Shown here: one piece after another, positions 8,070 through 17,900 of the stretch
How the letters are laid out: every line of letters begins with the position of its first letter
Numbering within the stretch: the first letter of the stretch is position 1
From: Candidatus Poseidoniales archaeon
Lineage (GTDB): Archaea > Thermoplasmatota > Poseidoniia > Poseidoniales > Poseidoniaceae
Length of the DNA: 64,000 bases
Direction of reading: 5' to 3'
Assembly: GCA_003602415.1 (NCBI GenBank)
Contig: QQSK01000002.1
Location: 66,795-130,794 of the forward strand
The notes under the pieces: model-generated
What the model was told of the DNA's origin: nothing
The model's input: the letters and a program-made list of their open reading frames with translations, nothing else
Databases searched by the model: none
Program-made: the position numbers and the translations under genes

Positions 8070-9032
8070 CTAAGGTACAAAATCTGAATGGCCGCTAGTA
8101 TCTAAATCGTCTTTTGGAGTATCAAATGAGGCAATTCTATTTTCCATCATCGATTGGATAATTGGCCACAAGTGAACAAACCATTCTCCCTTTTCCATCA
8201 TCAGTTTCATCATTGGATGTTCGCCTGGTTCATCCATTTCTTCAGGAGGGGGTAAATCATCAGGTAATAATCGAAGATCTGCGACCAAATCATACAATTT
8301 GTTCCTTTCATTATCTTCCACTAAGCCAGCGTCGTTCATCAATTCAATAACCTGTTCAATCAGTTCAGCCATTTCGGTTGGAGAAGGAGTATCAACTATT
8401 GAATTGGAGATGTCTAGGGGGCCGAAAATAACGCTACCTAAATCAGTTTCAAACAATTCTCCATCTTGTTTTTCGATTTTCAATAATCTTTGACTATTCC
8501 TATCACCTAATGGGGCAATTGCAAATCCTCCATCTATAATTCCATCACTCAACCAATCCGGTAATTCTTGAATTTGCCCGGTAACCAAAACTCTGTTTAA
8601 CTCAGGAATTGAAATGTCATGATTATCTTTGATAACATGGCATTCAACAGTTGGGTATCCTCTAAGATTGGATGAGATATGTGTTATAACTTCAGATGAA
8701 GGGTCTAACACTGTTACTCTTCCATCTTCACCAACAATATGCGCAACTAAAGCGCTGATATAGCCTCCTTTAGCCCCATAAATTACGATATGTTGGCCCA
8801 AGTTAAGTTCCAAATTATGTAATAGAGTTACAATCATATGGGGTGCTGAAATTGTTTTTACTCCACCTTCTGGGGTTTCTAAGAATACCACTGGACGGTC
8901 ATAATAGAATCCACTTGAATCGTGTTCTGTAAAATCTTCAACATCAACTTTTTTCATAGCAGACTCTACAACGCTAGGAACCTCTATTCCTGAGTCTTTG
9001 AGGATTTTTAACAACTCATCTAGATTGCGCAT
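8070..9032 (-). CDS. Protein-L-isoaspartate O-methyltransferase-like protein, degenerate SAM motif
   Basis: 320 residues. The N-terminal 220 follow the PCMT layout: a FYYDRP segment near 42, the substrate loop T60-I-S-A-P-H-M (PCMT: TISQPYM), motif I at about 83-91 and GRVTVLD for motif II. Motif I reads IVIYGAKGGY where PCMT has VLEIGTGSGY, so the acidic residue after the first strand is replaced by Tyr. SAM binding could therefore be weakened or lost. The C-terminal 100 residues are acidic, contain PPPEEMDEPGEHP, and are not part of PCMT. Within the run that also has an HTH_10 regulator, a HEAT protein and a peptidase, it may serve damaged-protein handling. Family assignment is fairly secure; activity is doubtful. 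Confidence 0.6.
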   Translation of the reverse strand: MRNLDELLKILKDSGIEVPSVVESAMKKVDVEDFTEHDSSGFYYDRPVVFLETPEGGVKTISAPHMIVTLLHNLELNLGQHIVIYGAKGGYISALVAHIVGEDGRVTVLDPSSEVITHISSNLRGYPTVECHVIKDNHDISIPELNRVLVTGQIQELPDWLSDGIIDGGFAIAPLGDRNSQRLLKIEKQDGELFETDLGSVIFGPLDISNSIVDTPSPTEMAELIEQVIELMNDAGLVEDNERNKLYDLVADLRLLPDDLPPPEEMDEPGEHPMMKLMMEKGEWFVHLWPIIQSMMENRIASFDTPKDDLDTSGHSDFVP

Positions 9033-9069
9033 AACTATCCCTCAAAGCCGTATAATGTAAACCCCAACA

Positions 9070-9885
9070 TCATTGGTCTTCAATTTCTTCGTCCCCGGGA
9101 ACTCCTTCATCATGCATATTTGAGTGCATGTTTATTAGTAATAACTTGAAGTTTTCATCATTATCAAAACCTAGGTTTTCGGAATCAGATACCGCCATAT
9201 CTTTGAACATTTCATATTCATCTTTTGTAATTCTAATATTTGTGTATGAACCCATCATATCGTCCATAACAACACTCTCAATTCGCGAAAGGTGCTCTGC
9301 AAGAGTTGCTCTTGCAAGTTTCAATTCTTCAGCCATCTCTGAAATTCTAACTTTTTTCTTGATATCATACCAACCCTTGTCATAAGCGAACTTAGCTAAT
9401 TTGAGTTGTTTTGGATTCAAAGGGCCTTTTTCTTGACTTACGGATAAGTCGAGGTTTCTTGCTGATATTCTATCTGGTTTTGCCATAATCCTAGCCATAG
9501 CTGCAACCAATCTTAATCGAATATTTCCTCCTTGAAGGATATAGGTCATTCCTTCTCCATCTAGTCTGCACCCTGGTGCTGCTGTTGTTCCTCCAGTTCT
9601 TGCATTGAAATTAGATAATGGATGTGATAATCGAACATTGAGGACATAACTCTCATCTTCTGATTCGGGAGTATAGTGAACATCTAGGAGTTGCAAAAAG
9701 TAGATTGAATTAAGATCTTCAGGACTCATTCCAGATTTGAAATTAACTTTAATCAAAATACGTACATCTCTTGGAGTACGCTTAATGTATGCAAGAAACA
9801 CTAAATTGGAAACGATATCCAATAATGGAGCAATGTCGGTCTCCATCAAGCGGGACCTTCTCCAGAAAAGTGTGATTTCCCGCAT
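9070..9885 (-). CDS. HTH_10 (bacterio-opsin activator type) transcriptional regulator
   Basis: 271 residues. The C-terminal HTH_10 domain is at about 156-211: LNPKQLKLAKFAYDKGWYD, then ISEMAEELKLARATLAEHL, the recognition-helix region typical of Bat/HTH_10 archaeal regulators. The N-terminal 150 residues are beta-rich and probably form a ligand- or stress-sensing domain without an obvious family. An acidic tail ends the protein. It lies 37 bp upstream of the PCMT-like gene on the same strand and may control that run. The ATG at 9885 is used; a second Met at residue 14 is possible. Confidence 0.85.
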   Translation of the reverse strand: MREITLFWRRSRLMETDIAPLLDIVSNLVFLAYIKRTPRDVRILIKVNFKSGMSPEDLNSIYFLQLLDVHYTPESEDESYVLNVRLSHPLSNFNARTGGTTAAPGCRLDGEGMTYILQGGNIRLRLVAAMARIMAKPDRISARNLDLSVSQEKGPLNPKQLKLAKFAYDKGWYDIKKKVRISEMAEELKLARATLAEHLSRIESVVMDDMMGSYTNIRITKDEYEMFKDMAVSDSENLGFDNDENFKLLLINMHSNMHDEGVPGDEEIEDQ

Positions 9886-9925
9886 ATTTGTCTCATCCGA
9901 TGAATTGATTTTATCTCTCCGGTTC

Positions 9926-10615
9926 TTATCTACCTTTGTTGGTCACGATCATCATGCCCAAAATTGCACCTGCAATCGCTCCTAGTACTACCAACATTGG
10001 TTGTCCAGGCGCAACTGAATAGAAGCCGACTGAACCACCAACCATCAATGGTGGACACAACATCATAACTCTAGTAACAATAACTGAACGGTCGATTATG
10101 ACTTCTGGGACAATAGTCAAGGATTTTGTTCTCCTTTGAATTCTAGAAGTTCCTACTTTTTCTTCTAGTATGGGAAGAGTTCTCTCCCTCATTGCAGGAT
10201 CATTTTTTGGAAATCTAAAAATCAATTTGCATTGGTTTGACAAATTCAATGCCTTCTCGATAATTAGTAATGGATTAGATGCATTGGATAAGGATACAGA
10301 TGCGCCCATACCTTCACCTCTAACGTGTGAAAGAGCACGCCAACCACCTTTACCTTCATTGAATTCACTAAGTCCTTCACGCAAGGTTTTGACAAAAGCA
10401 TCGGTTTCAGGAACTCCTCGTTTTCGACCGACTGCTAGAATGGGAGTAAGGATTAACGAACATAAAACAATGGTTAGCCCCCACAAAAATGCGGCTAGCT
10501 TTAGGCCATCACTACCAAGGCTCATCGCTATTGCAACTGCTAACATGAAACCCGAATATAACCCTAACACGATGGATGCAGAAAGTGCTCGCCTGAAACC
10601 GACTTTCTCCTGCAT
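9926..10615 (-). CDS. Four-helix membrane protein of unknown function
   Basis: 229 residues, not recognised. Two hydrophobic helices near the N-terminus (about 10-33 and 38-62) and two at the C-terminus (about 175-200 and 203-222) flank a soluble domain of about 110 residues. That domain holds basic and acidic stretches such as FRFPKNDPAMRERTLPILEEK. No catalytic motif is visible. It lies 40 bp upstream of the HTH_10 gene on the same strand and is divergent from the membrane protein gene at 10673. Confidence 0.6.
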   Translation of the reverse strand: MQEKVGFRRALSASIVLGLYSGFMLAVAIAMSLGSDGLKLAAFLWGLTIVLCSLILTPILAVGRKRGVPETDAFVKTLREGLSEFNEGKGGWRALSHVRGEGMGASVSLSNASNPLLIIEKALNLSNQCKLIFRFPKNDPAMRERTLPILEEKVGTSRIQRRTKSLTIVPEVIIDRSVIVTRVMMLCPPLMVGGSVGFYSVAPGQPMLVVLGAIAGAILGMMIVTNKGR

Positions 10616-10672
10616 AATCTGTCCAGCACCAACTAGGACAAAACATATCCTCTTCCAACTTTTGCACAGGTT

Positions 10673-11428
10673 ATGGAGCGAAACGGATTGGTGGACCGGT
10701 CCAGGGAAAGAAAAATTGGCCTATGGATTGGAGGAGTTTCACTATTCTTTTTTGTATCTTTTTTCTTAGTCCCTTTTTATCTTCCAACCGATAGCGTTCC
10801 TGAGTTATCAGGTAGAGCAAATACATTCGACTATTACTCTGAAGATTCATGGGGCAATGTGCAGACTAGCGATTCGGGTGAAGTTGGACACAATCAAAGT
10901 GAGTATGGCCTTTTTGCATGGAGTGAATTAGATCCATATGCTGCTTTTATCTATGGTTTTGGAGATTTAAATTGTCACAATAAAGCAGAACGTTCATGGG
11001 AGATTAACGGAAATCAGATGCCAGTTTGTGTTCGAGATGTAGGAATTTTTCTTGGACTTGCGATTGGAGGATTCTTGTTTTCTAGAAGAGGTCTGAATCG
11101 ATGGACTTTACGGGATTCTTTCCTTTCCATGTTCCCAGATAACAAAATGGAAGGAACATACAGAAACAATCGTAGAACTTTGGCGTTGATAGTTATTGCA
11201 GGAATTGCAATAATACCAATGGGAATCGATGGATTCACTCAAATGCTATCATCATATGAGTCTAATCCTACTATGAGATTGATTACTGGGATGCCGTTTG
11301 GAATATTCATTGGTTCATTCTTAGCTTCATCATTTGCTGCTAGGCCTGAGTATTTCGGCAGAGACCCATCGAATGTGTTACTTCCTTCAGGAAGTAGATT
11401 TAGTCTAGCGAAAGATTCTGAAGAATGA
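10673..11428 (+). CDS. Membrane protein of unknown function with extracytoplasmic domain
   Basis: 251 residues, not recognised. After a basic N-terminus a signal-anchor helix (about 14-34) leads to an extracytoplasmic region of about 90 residues rich in Ser, Asp, Glu, Tyr and Trp, with two cysteines (LNCHNK and MPVCVRD) that could form a disulfide. Three more hydrophobic segments follow (about 119-135, 165-182, 205-225). A weak TATA-like ACATAT sits about 26 bp before the ATG, compatible with a leaderless transcript. The stop is one base from the stop of the convergent thymidylate kinase gene. Confidence 0.6.
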   Translation: MERNGLVDRSRERKIGLWIGGVSLFFFVSFFLVPFYLPTDSVPELSGRANTFDYYSEDSWGNVQTSDSGEVGHNQSEYGLFAWSELDPYAAFIYGFGDLNCHNKAERSWEINGNQMPVCVRDVGIFLGLAIGGFLFSRRGLNRWTLRDSFLSMFPDNKMEGTYRNNRRTLALIVIAGIAIIPMGIDGFTQMLSSYESNPTMRLITGMPFGIFIGSFLASSFAARPEYFGRDPSNVLLPSGSRFSLAKDSEE

Positions 11429-11429
11429 T

Positions 11430-12782
11430 TCAATTTGGAGGTTGGGTTGACCACCAAATAATCAGTTCCTGTTCATTCTTTGGAACTGGACATTCAGCAT
11501 GACCGCTAGAGATTAGATGTAGCCTTTGGATTACATATTGAACTGCATTTCTAATTTGAGGGGATGGCTTTCTTTCTTCAGATTCTAAGATAATCTCCTC
11601 CAAAGCATTCTTCCAATCAACTTCAGGATTTGCTCTTCTCCAACTAGCGATTGCAGACCTTAGCGGCCACATTGCCAAACATAGCCTACCATAACCCAAT
11701 CTAGTCTTCCGTAACTTGAACATTTGTGCCTCTGCGAATGGAACATGGCTCTGTTGACGATGAATCCACCGTTCCTGTTCAAGCCACTTTACTAGACGTT
11801 GAGTGTGGCGTTTTGTTACAGACCTTACCGGACCCAATTGTTTGTGTAATGTAGGCACATCAGTTGTATCTGTCAAAGATAAAGTTCCAAGAACTGCCCA
11901 TGATGAATGAGCGATGGGTCTAGCTGGAACATCAGATGTTTTTGCTCTTTTTTCATCCCATTCATCCTCAGCAATACTCATCCATTGTGCAGGAGATTTG
12001 CCATCCAACCAATCTTCTAACAATGAGATATGCTGTGAAGGAGCACCAGGTAGCCTTTGCTGGGTCTGAACTCCAGATGTCAAACTCTTCAAAAGATGTC
12101 TATCGACTTCGTCTTTGCTAACATTTAGTGGTTCAGGTCTTTTGTTGAAAAATGTACTAAGAACTTGTGATAGTTGTTTTTCCAAATCATCAAGGCCACT
12201 CTCGTTCAATACAGGACCCATCACCAACGAGCGATTGAAAGGAGGAGGAGTTTCTATTTCTCCGGACAAAATACCTCTAAATCCTGCACGAATTCGGGTC
12301 TGGATCTCAGTTGTTTCAAAATATTCATGCTTCTCTCCTGCCATGCGAAGTGTTCCTGAATTGATTCTCTTCATCGCTTTAGCAGGGTCACAGTCGACCC
12401 AAATAACGAGGTCTGGAATCATGGCTGCTGCATTCATTTTTGAGACTTGGTCCAAACCCAATTCCCCAACTACTCCTTGATAGACTAAACTAGAATGGAT
12501 ATTTCTATCAGAAATTACCAAATCTCCCTGAGCGAGTTTTGGCCTAATCCAAGTATGTGAATGGTCTACTCGATCAGCAGCAAAAAGTCCTGCTTCTTCC
12601 AAAGGAGTATATCCCCCCTTACTCACAGCCTTGAGTGCCAATTTGCCCAATTCACTATGCCTTCTAGGCTCATGAGTAACGTGGACGTTTTTGAAAGCCA
12701 TTCTTCTAGCTAGATTGGCCAAGATTCTAACCGCTTCTCCCTTGCCAGAACCATCGCCGCCTTCGACGGTAATGAGATACAT
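11430..12782 (-). CDS. tmk: Thymidylate kinase with long C-terminal extension (possible winged helix)
   Basis: 450 residues. The first 205 are dTMP kinase: P-loop G8-G-D-G-S-G-K14-G, T-H-E-P-R (usual T-R-E-P-G), the D70-R segment, and S91-D-R-N-I-H-S-S-L-V-Y-Q-G, the TMP-binding motif usually starting DRY. The P-loop ends in Gly where most have Ser or Thr. Family length is about 200-215, so some 245 residues are extra. Within them, about 285-330 (VPTLHKQLGPV...VKWLEQERW) look like a winged helix. The ATG at 12782 is chosen over TTG 12788 because GGAGGT lies nine bases upstream. It makes dTDP for DNA synthesis; the extension may bind DNA or regulate (inference). Confidence 0.85.
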   Translation of the reverse strand: MYLITVEGGDGSGKGEAVRILANLARRMAFKNVHVTHEPRRHSELGKLALKAVSKGGYTPLEEAGLFAADRVDHSHTWIRPKLAQGDLVISDRNIHSSLVYQGVVGELGLDQVSKMNAAAMIPDLVIWVDCDPAKAMKRINSGTLRMAGEKHEYFETTEIQTRIRAGFRGILSGEIETPPPFNRSLVMGPVLNESGLDDLEKQLSQVLSTFFNKRPEPLNVSKDEVDRHLLKSLTSGVQTQQRLPGAPSQHISLLEDWLDGKSPAQWMSIAEDEWDEKRAKTSDVPARPIAHSSWAVLGTLSLTDTTDVPTLHKQLGPVRSVTKRHTQRLVKWLEQERWIHRQQSHVPFAEAQMFKLRKTRLGYGRLCLAMWPLRSAIASWRRANPEVDWKNALEEIILESEERKPSPQIRNAVQYVIQRLHLISSGHAECPVPKNEQELIIWWSTQPPN

Positions 12783-12784
12783 GC

Positions 12785-13612
12785 TCAAAATACCTCCAAT
12801 TCCTTTTGGTCACTGAAATCTTCTTTGTTGAACATCAACAAAATCATACTTATCAAAATCAAAGTAGGACCGAATATAATCAAGCCTCTACTGAAAAGTG
12901 CAACCCAACAAAATATTTGGGTGCGCCTGTAATTTTTCTTCCGCTTGATTTCAAAGGATGCATGAACGCCAACAAGAGCACACCCTATGGTTAGCAAACC
13001 TTCGAAGGTGGCCAATGCAACCGCATTTTCTAATGACCAACCCTCTGTAGTAGAACGCTCATCTTTGGTTCTCTCCCCATCACCTTCAACCATTGTAATT
13101 GGAGAAATACCAATTGGTTCGGGTTTGAAAAACAAAATAACAGATTCATATCCTTGTTTAGAAAAGTGTAATTCATATTCTTTTACGGAAACTGCATCGA
13201 TGAGATATCTACCGTTTTCATCTGAAAGACTGCTCTTTATGGTTGAACCAGAATCTGGATCTACTAATTCGATTGTAACATTTGTTAATGCATTACCCTC
13301 TTCGTCGAGAACCAATCCATGCAAATCCAACGAATCTGTGTCTTTGAAAATTGATGAATTCAATAATCCTGAAGGGTTGCCTTGAAGAATAAGTATGCCT
13401 GACAAAATACCCATCAATGCACCGATCATAACCAGTGAAGAAGCAAGCCTTCTTCTTCTATCTCCATCAGATAATATTCCATCATCTAAATCTAGAAAAT
13501 TTGTTTGCTCAACTTGGGGTGCTTGAACGACCAATTCTTCATCTGCTTTCTTTTCTCGGCGTTTTGAAGCAATTCGCGACTGAACCAACTTAGATTGCAC
13601 CCTTTGGCGCAA
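12785..13612 (-). CDS. Membrane protein with carboxypeptidase-regulatory-like (CarboxypepD_reg) domain
   Basis: At least 275 residues. A basic N-terminus precedes a transmembrane helix (about 55-75). Residues 95-165 form a CarboxypepD_reg beta-sandwich: GLVLDEEGNALTNVTIEL, then SDENGRYLIDAV and YELHFSKQGYES. Two further hydrophobic helices close the protein (about 195-215 and 235-262). No peptidase residues are present, so this is a surface-binding or structural module. The start is uncertain. TTG 13612 has no ribosome binding site, whereas an in-frame ATT at 13645 preceded by GGGGGAG would give an N-terminus beginning (M)SDDKQNRLAAL. Two bases separate its stop from the tmk ATG. Confidence 0.7.
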   Translation of the reverse strand: MRQRVQSKLVQSRIASKRREKKADEELVVQAPQVEQTNFLDLDDGILSDGDRRRRLASSLVMIGALMGILSGILILQGNPSGLLNSSIFKDTDSLDLHGLVLDEEGNALTNVTIELVDPDSGSTIKSSLSDENGRYLIDAVSVKEYELHFSKQGYESVILFFKPEPIGISPITMVEGDGERTKDERSTTEGWSLENAVALATFEGLLTIGCALVGVHASFEIKRKKNYRRTQIFCWVALFSRGLIIFGPTLILISMILLMFNKEDFSDQKELEVF

Positions 13613-13679
13613 TGCTGCAAGCCGATTTTGTTTGTCATCGCTAATATTTACTCCCCCGATTAGTTAAGCGGAGACGGTG

Positions 13680-13712
13680 CGCGGATTTCACCCCTCCCCT
13701 TTATTATCCGCG
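13680..13712 (-). terminator. Inverted repeat spanning the M28 peptidase stop codon
   Basis: CGCGGAT (13680-13686) and ATCCGCG (13706-13712) form a perfect 7-bp stem around a 19-nt purine-rich loop that contains the minus-strand stop codon of the M28 gene. It could act as a 3'-end stabiliser or termination aid. There is no following T run, so the function is uncertain. Confidence 0.3.
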
Positions 13713-14884
13713 TAAACTAACCGTACAAAAATCATCATTACTAATGCTATACTACAAATAATTGCAACTCTAACATACAACTCAATATCATTATTCTCTT
13801 CGGTTTTGTTTTCTATTTCATCTATGGGACAACCGAATTCGTCTTCGCCCCATGTATCGATGCAATCGTCATCTAAATCTATGATTCCATCTCCATCTGA
13901 ATCGATATTTGTTTCCTCGTTTACCCGGACATTTAACCAGGCTCCAGTCCTCAAACCATATTCCAAAATTAGCCCTACCTTCTCGAGAGATTCGGCACTG
14001 ACTTTGTCTGCAGTATCTTCGTGTGTGTGCCAATATCCTCCAAGATATTCTGCACCTTCTCCGTATCTAGTATCGATAATATCGATTGCCGGGATCCCTT
14101 TCTCAATAGCAGGAACATGGTCATCATAAATTCCGTCTTTCTTTTCAAAATCAAAGTATGAAGATTCATTTATTTCACAGACACTATCGATATTTCTTAT
14201 GATATTTTCAGTTCGATTCCAAAGAGTGTCATTCCCAGGATATGTTTTCCTAAGATTCAAATCAGAATCACCGACCATGTCTACTAATACAAATGATTCG
14301 ATTTTATCTGCTTCTTCTGCTGACAAGTTGTCTGCCCAAGCCCTTGCTCCAATAATGTATGTCGAATGGTCATCACCTTGGTCTTCAGCATCTGTGAAAA
14401 AGAGAGTTACAGAATGAGATAGATTCATTTCTGGAATGTGTCTAGCTAATTCTATCAAAACCGCTACGCCGCTTGCTCCATCATTTGCACCTAAAATTGG
14501 CTCATCTTGCCTACTTTCATTGGGATCTTGGTCCGCTTTATGTCTTGTATCATAGTGAGCAGCAAGAATTACTTCGGAGCCTGCTTCAGGATTCCAAGTA
14601 GCGAATAGATTTGTCAGATTCATCCCATTGATATAGTGGTTTTTCTCTGTTATTTCCCAACCAGATAAATTCGATTTTAACGATTCCCTTAATTCAAAAC
14701 TTGCATTAGAGCCTGGTATTCTTGGACCCAGTGAGGTTTGAAAATGAACTGATTCATTAGCAAGAATCCCGTCGAATTGTAATTCACATTCTGGAGGTTT
14801 TTCATCGGCTTCTTGACCTGAAGTAATCGAAGCCGAAGTTGCGACTAAAATCATCACCAAAACCGAGGCGATTACCTTGCGCAT
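13688..14884 (-). CDS. Secreted M28 family zinc peptidase (aminopeptidase/glutaminyl-cyclase-like), membrane anchored
   Basis: 398 residues from the ATG at 14884, which gives a clean signal peptide (MRKVIASVLVMILVATSA); a GTG four codons upstream is less likely. M28 zinc ligands appear as AAHYDTR (H110), GANDGASGV (D135), FFTDAEDQGD (E167 region), VLVDMVGDSD and WHTHEDT near residue 310. The catalytic domain is followed by an Asp-rich DSDGDGIIDLDDDC segment like a thrombospondin type 3 calcium repeat, then a C-terminal transmembrane helix and a short basic tail. It is probably anchored outside the cell with its catalytic domain exposed, digesting peptides. A TATA box lies 27 bp upstream. It is divergent from the giant protease gene. 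Confidence 0.88.
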   Translation of the reverse strand: MRKVIASVLVMILVATSASITSGQEADEKPPECELQFDGILANESVHFQTSLGPRIPGSNASFELRESLKSNLSGWEITEKNHYINGMNLTNLFATWNPEAGSEVILAAHYDTRHKADQDPNESRQDEPILGANDGASGVAVLIELARHIPEMNLSHSVTLFFTDAEDQGDDHSTYIIGARAWADNLSAEEADKIESFVLVDMVGDSDLNLRKTYPGNDTLWNRTENIIRNIDSVCEINESSYFDFEKKDGIYDDHVPAIEKGIPAIDIIDTRYGEGAEYLGGYWHTHEDTADKVSAESLEKVGLILEYGLRTGAWLNVRVNEETNIDSDGDGIIDLDDDCIDTWGEDEFGCPIDEIENKTEENNDIELYVRVAIICSIALVMMIFVRLVYADNKGEG

Positions 14885-14906
14885 CGATGATGCCACATTC
14901 GCTGAG

Positions 14907-14915
14907 TATTAAATA
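14907..14915 (-). promoter_or_regulatory. TATA box of the M28 peptidase gene (leaderless transcript)
   Basis: On the minus strand TATTTAATA is centred about 27 bp upstream of the ATG at 14884, the normal distance between an archaeal TATA box and the transcription start. There is no ribosome binding site before that ATG. Together this suggests that transcription begins at or next to the start codon. Confidence 0.6.
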
Positions 14916-14972
14916 CCTCATCGGACACGAGTATTTGTAATGCAGTACTGCGTTTCATTGGAGGAAAGATAA

Positions 14973-17900
14973 ATGTCCGAACCATGCTCTACTCGCGCAT
15001 ACACAATTCTTCTCGTTTTCTTAGTGTCAATCACTACTCCGATGGTCTCTGCCGACCCTATTGTTCAAGAAAATGATACCATTGTAGAATTCACTCCAGT
15101 ATTTGCAAATCTGGAAGATTTCATTCCTGAAGATTCGCATCCATATATGATTCCTGATAGTAATCAGAGTTTGTACAGCGCTACTAGGTTGATGAAGAAT
15201 CAATGGATAGATGAAGGAATGCCAGGAGTAGATATCGCTACATCTCCTCAGTCCAAGACCAGCGGCAGAGCATGTACTCCGTACAATGAAGGAGACACTG
15301 CAACTGTACCTACATCGGGAGGTTCGATTGATGTAACCATCGAGAAGACGACCTCAACTGCTGCTTTCATGGTTCAAAGTGGTCGCACACTTTCGTCTAC
15401 CGTTCTAAACAACTGGGCTAGTACCTGGGATTCAACTGTATATCCAACACTGATGACATATTTCGGCAAGGACTACTTTGATGGCAGAGGCATTGCAGCT
15501 CCTGATGTTGATAATAACTGCCAAATTGAAATCGTGATTTACGCAATTGATGGTGCATACAATATCGGCGGCTACTTTTCACCGGGAATGTCTGCGTCAC
15601 GAGAGGCTATTTTCATTGACATTGACGATGCACCACTTACTTGGTCCAAGGTAATACTTGCACACGAGTTACAACATTTGATGCACAATGCGTTAGATCC
15701 TTATGAGAATTTGTGGATTGATGAAGGCGCAGCCGATATGGCAGCATTCCTATGCTTTGGTGGTTCATCTACACTGTACGGTCACGTCAACGCTTGGACT
15801 ACTGCTAGTCATTATTCGGTTAGATGGTGGAACCAGAGAATTGCAGACTATGGAGGAGGATTCATCTTCTTGCTCTATCTTGCAGACCACTTAGGCGGAG
15901 GCCCTGCTATCAGAAAACTTGCTCAAGATACCTCGACAGGAGCAGCAGGAATAGAAGACCTAGCTCGCAACCCAATAGGAGTCACACCAGGAGTTATCGG
16001 AAGAGATTTCATAGACATATACACTAATTTCACGATAGCATCAACCTTGGATAGCGATCAAGGAATATATGGTATGTCGAACCTATACATGACTCCCGCC
16101 TGTGGTTCATCCGATTTCTGTAGAATTCAGCCCGCTGATACGAATAGTGACTGGCTAGGCCCTTGGTCCTCTACAGGGAATAGCGTTGAAGGTTGGGGTG
16201 TTCAAGTTTTCAAATTCACACCAGGTAATGCTGCTCCTGCTCCATTGACTATGAGATTTACAGGAGATGTACCTGGAATAGATGGCGTAATTATGAGTAG
16301 AGCTGCTGCTGATGGAATCTACACCCGTTCAGACATCAATTTCAATGGCGCTGTTGGAACAGCATTAGTTCCAGGATTTGGAAATCTCACTGACGAAATT
16401 TGGGCAATAACTTGGTTTGCTTCTAATCAAGGAGATTGTGATTACACCTCTTGTGGTAGTTCATACCCACAAGCAGTAATCGATGTTGAAGCTGCAAGAA
16501 TTACATCTCCTGCATCACTTAGCCTCAATTCCACTGTTTTAGCAGATCGTGATGGAGATTCAATGGTTGATACTGCTGAAATCGAATTCAATGTTCTTTC
16601 AAACGCATTCTTTGAGGACTTAGATGTTGAAATTGAAGTGAAGAATGCTTCAGGTGTTGTCTTAGACACTATGGAAACTAGAGTTCAAGCAGGAGGAGGA
16701 GTAGATGTTCCAACCAGTTTCTGGTATACTGCTAAAACTAGTGAAGTTCACACATTCCACCTTACAATGAAAGACATGCTTGGAGATGTAATCGATACAA
16801 CTCAGACCGGTGCTCAATTCTTGGACAATATGCGCCCTGTATCAAATTCAAGTCTCGACCCGGTGGATGTTCAAACTTGGGATAATGTTCAATTTGTAGG
16901 TAATGGATTTGATGCATGGGGACTCTCTCTTGAAAACAATACGTTGCCTTACTTGGATGACCCTGTAGCTTATGCTTGGGACTTCGATGATGGAAATACA
17001 TCTTCATTGAAAAGTCCAGTCAGGCCGTATTTAGAAGTCGGACAGTACAATGTATCCCTGAGAGTATTAGATCAGGGAGGAAGTTGGTCTCTGTCTGACA
17101 CCAAATCGATCAATGTGTCCGATATTACTGCACCTAATCCAATCATTACCGTGAATGGTCAAGTCATAATGGATAACCTATCGATTTTGACAAATCAAAT
17201 TATTCAATTCAGTGCAGAACGCACCACTGACAATGTCCCAAATAGTCACCTACAATTCACATGGGATTGGGGAGATGGCGACCTAGAGGGTGGAAAGGGT
17301 GTCTCAACCGCTTATCATCGATGGGATGATGGTTTGACCGCAGTTACTGTATACAATCTGACATTAACGGTTAGTGATGGAGTGAATACTGCATCTGAAT
17401 CAATAGAAATTTTCGTTAACAATAGAGCGCCAGGTCAAATTTTCTCTGAACTAATCATTACTGAAACATTAACTGCGACTATGTTACCAGATGTTTTCGA
17501 AGATGAAGATGGTGAATTGATTAGTTGGACATGGGAATTTGATGAAGGAGTCAATCTTGACGGCGGCATTGTGGATAGGACCGATTTGTTTGTAGAAATG
17601 ATGAGTACTGAGCAGAATCCTATGGTTGCATGGTCTACTCCTGGAACCAAATATGTCAATACAACAGCCACAGATAATGATGGAGCGACATCTTCCGCAC
17701 AGATAATGATACAGGTTTTGAATCAATTACCCGTTGCACAATTTGAAGTCAGAGACTCAGGTTCTGCAGGAAGTCCAATTATCGATTTCAGAATTGAAGA
17801 TGGATTGGTAGATATTCCTTACACATTCAATGGAAGAGATAGTTACGACCCTGATGGTCAAATTGGAGATTCCAGCGACGTCACATTCCTTTGGACATTC

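Noticed and set aside
10170-10769. 199-codon plus-strand frame over the membrane protein gene at 9926-10615
   Set aside because: It is a shadow: the minus-strand frame has clean transmembrane helices, and the plus frame runs into the start of the gene at 10673.
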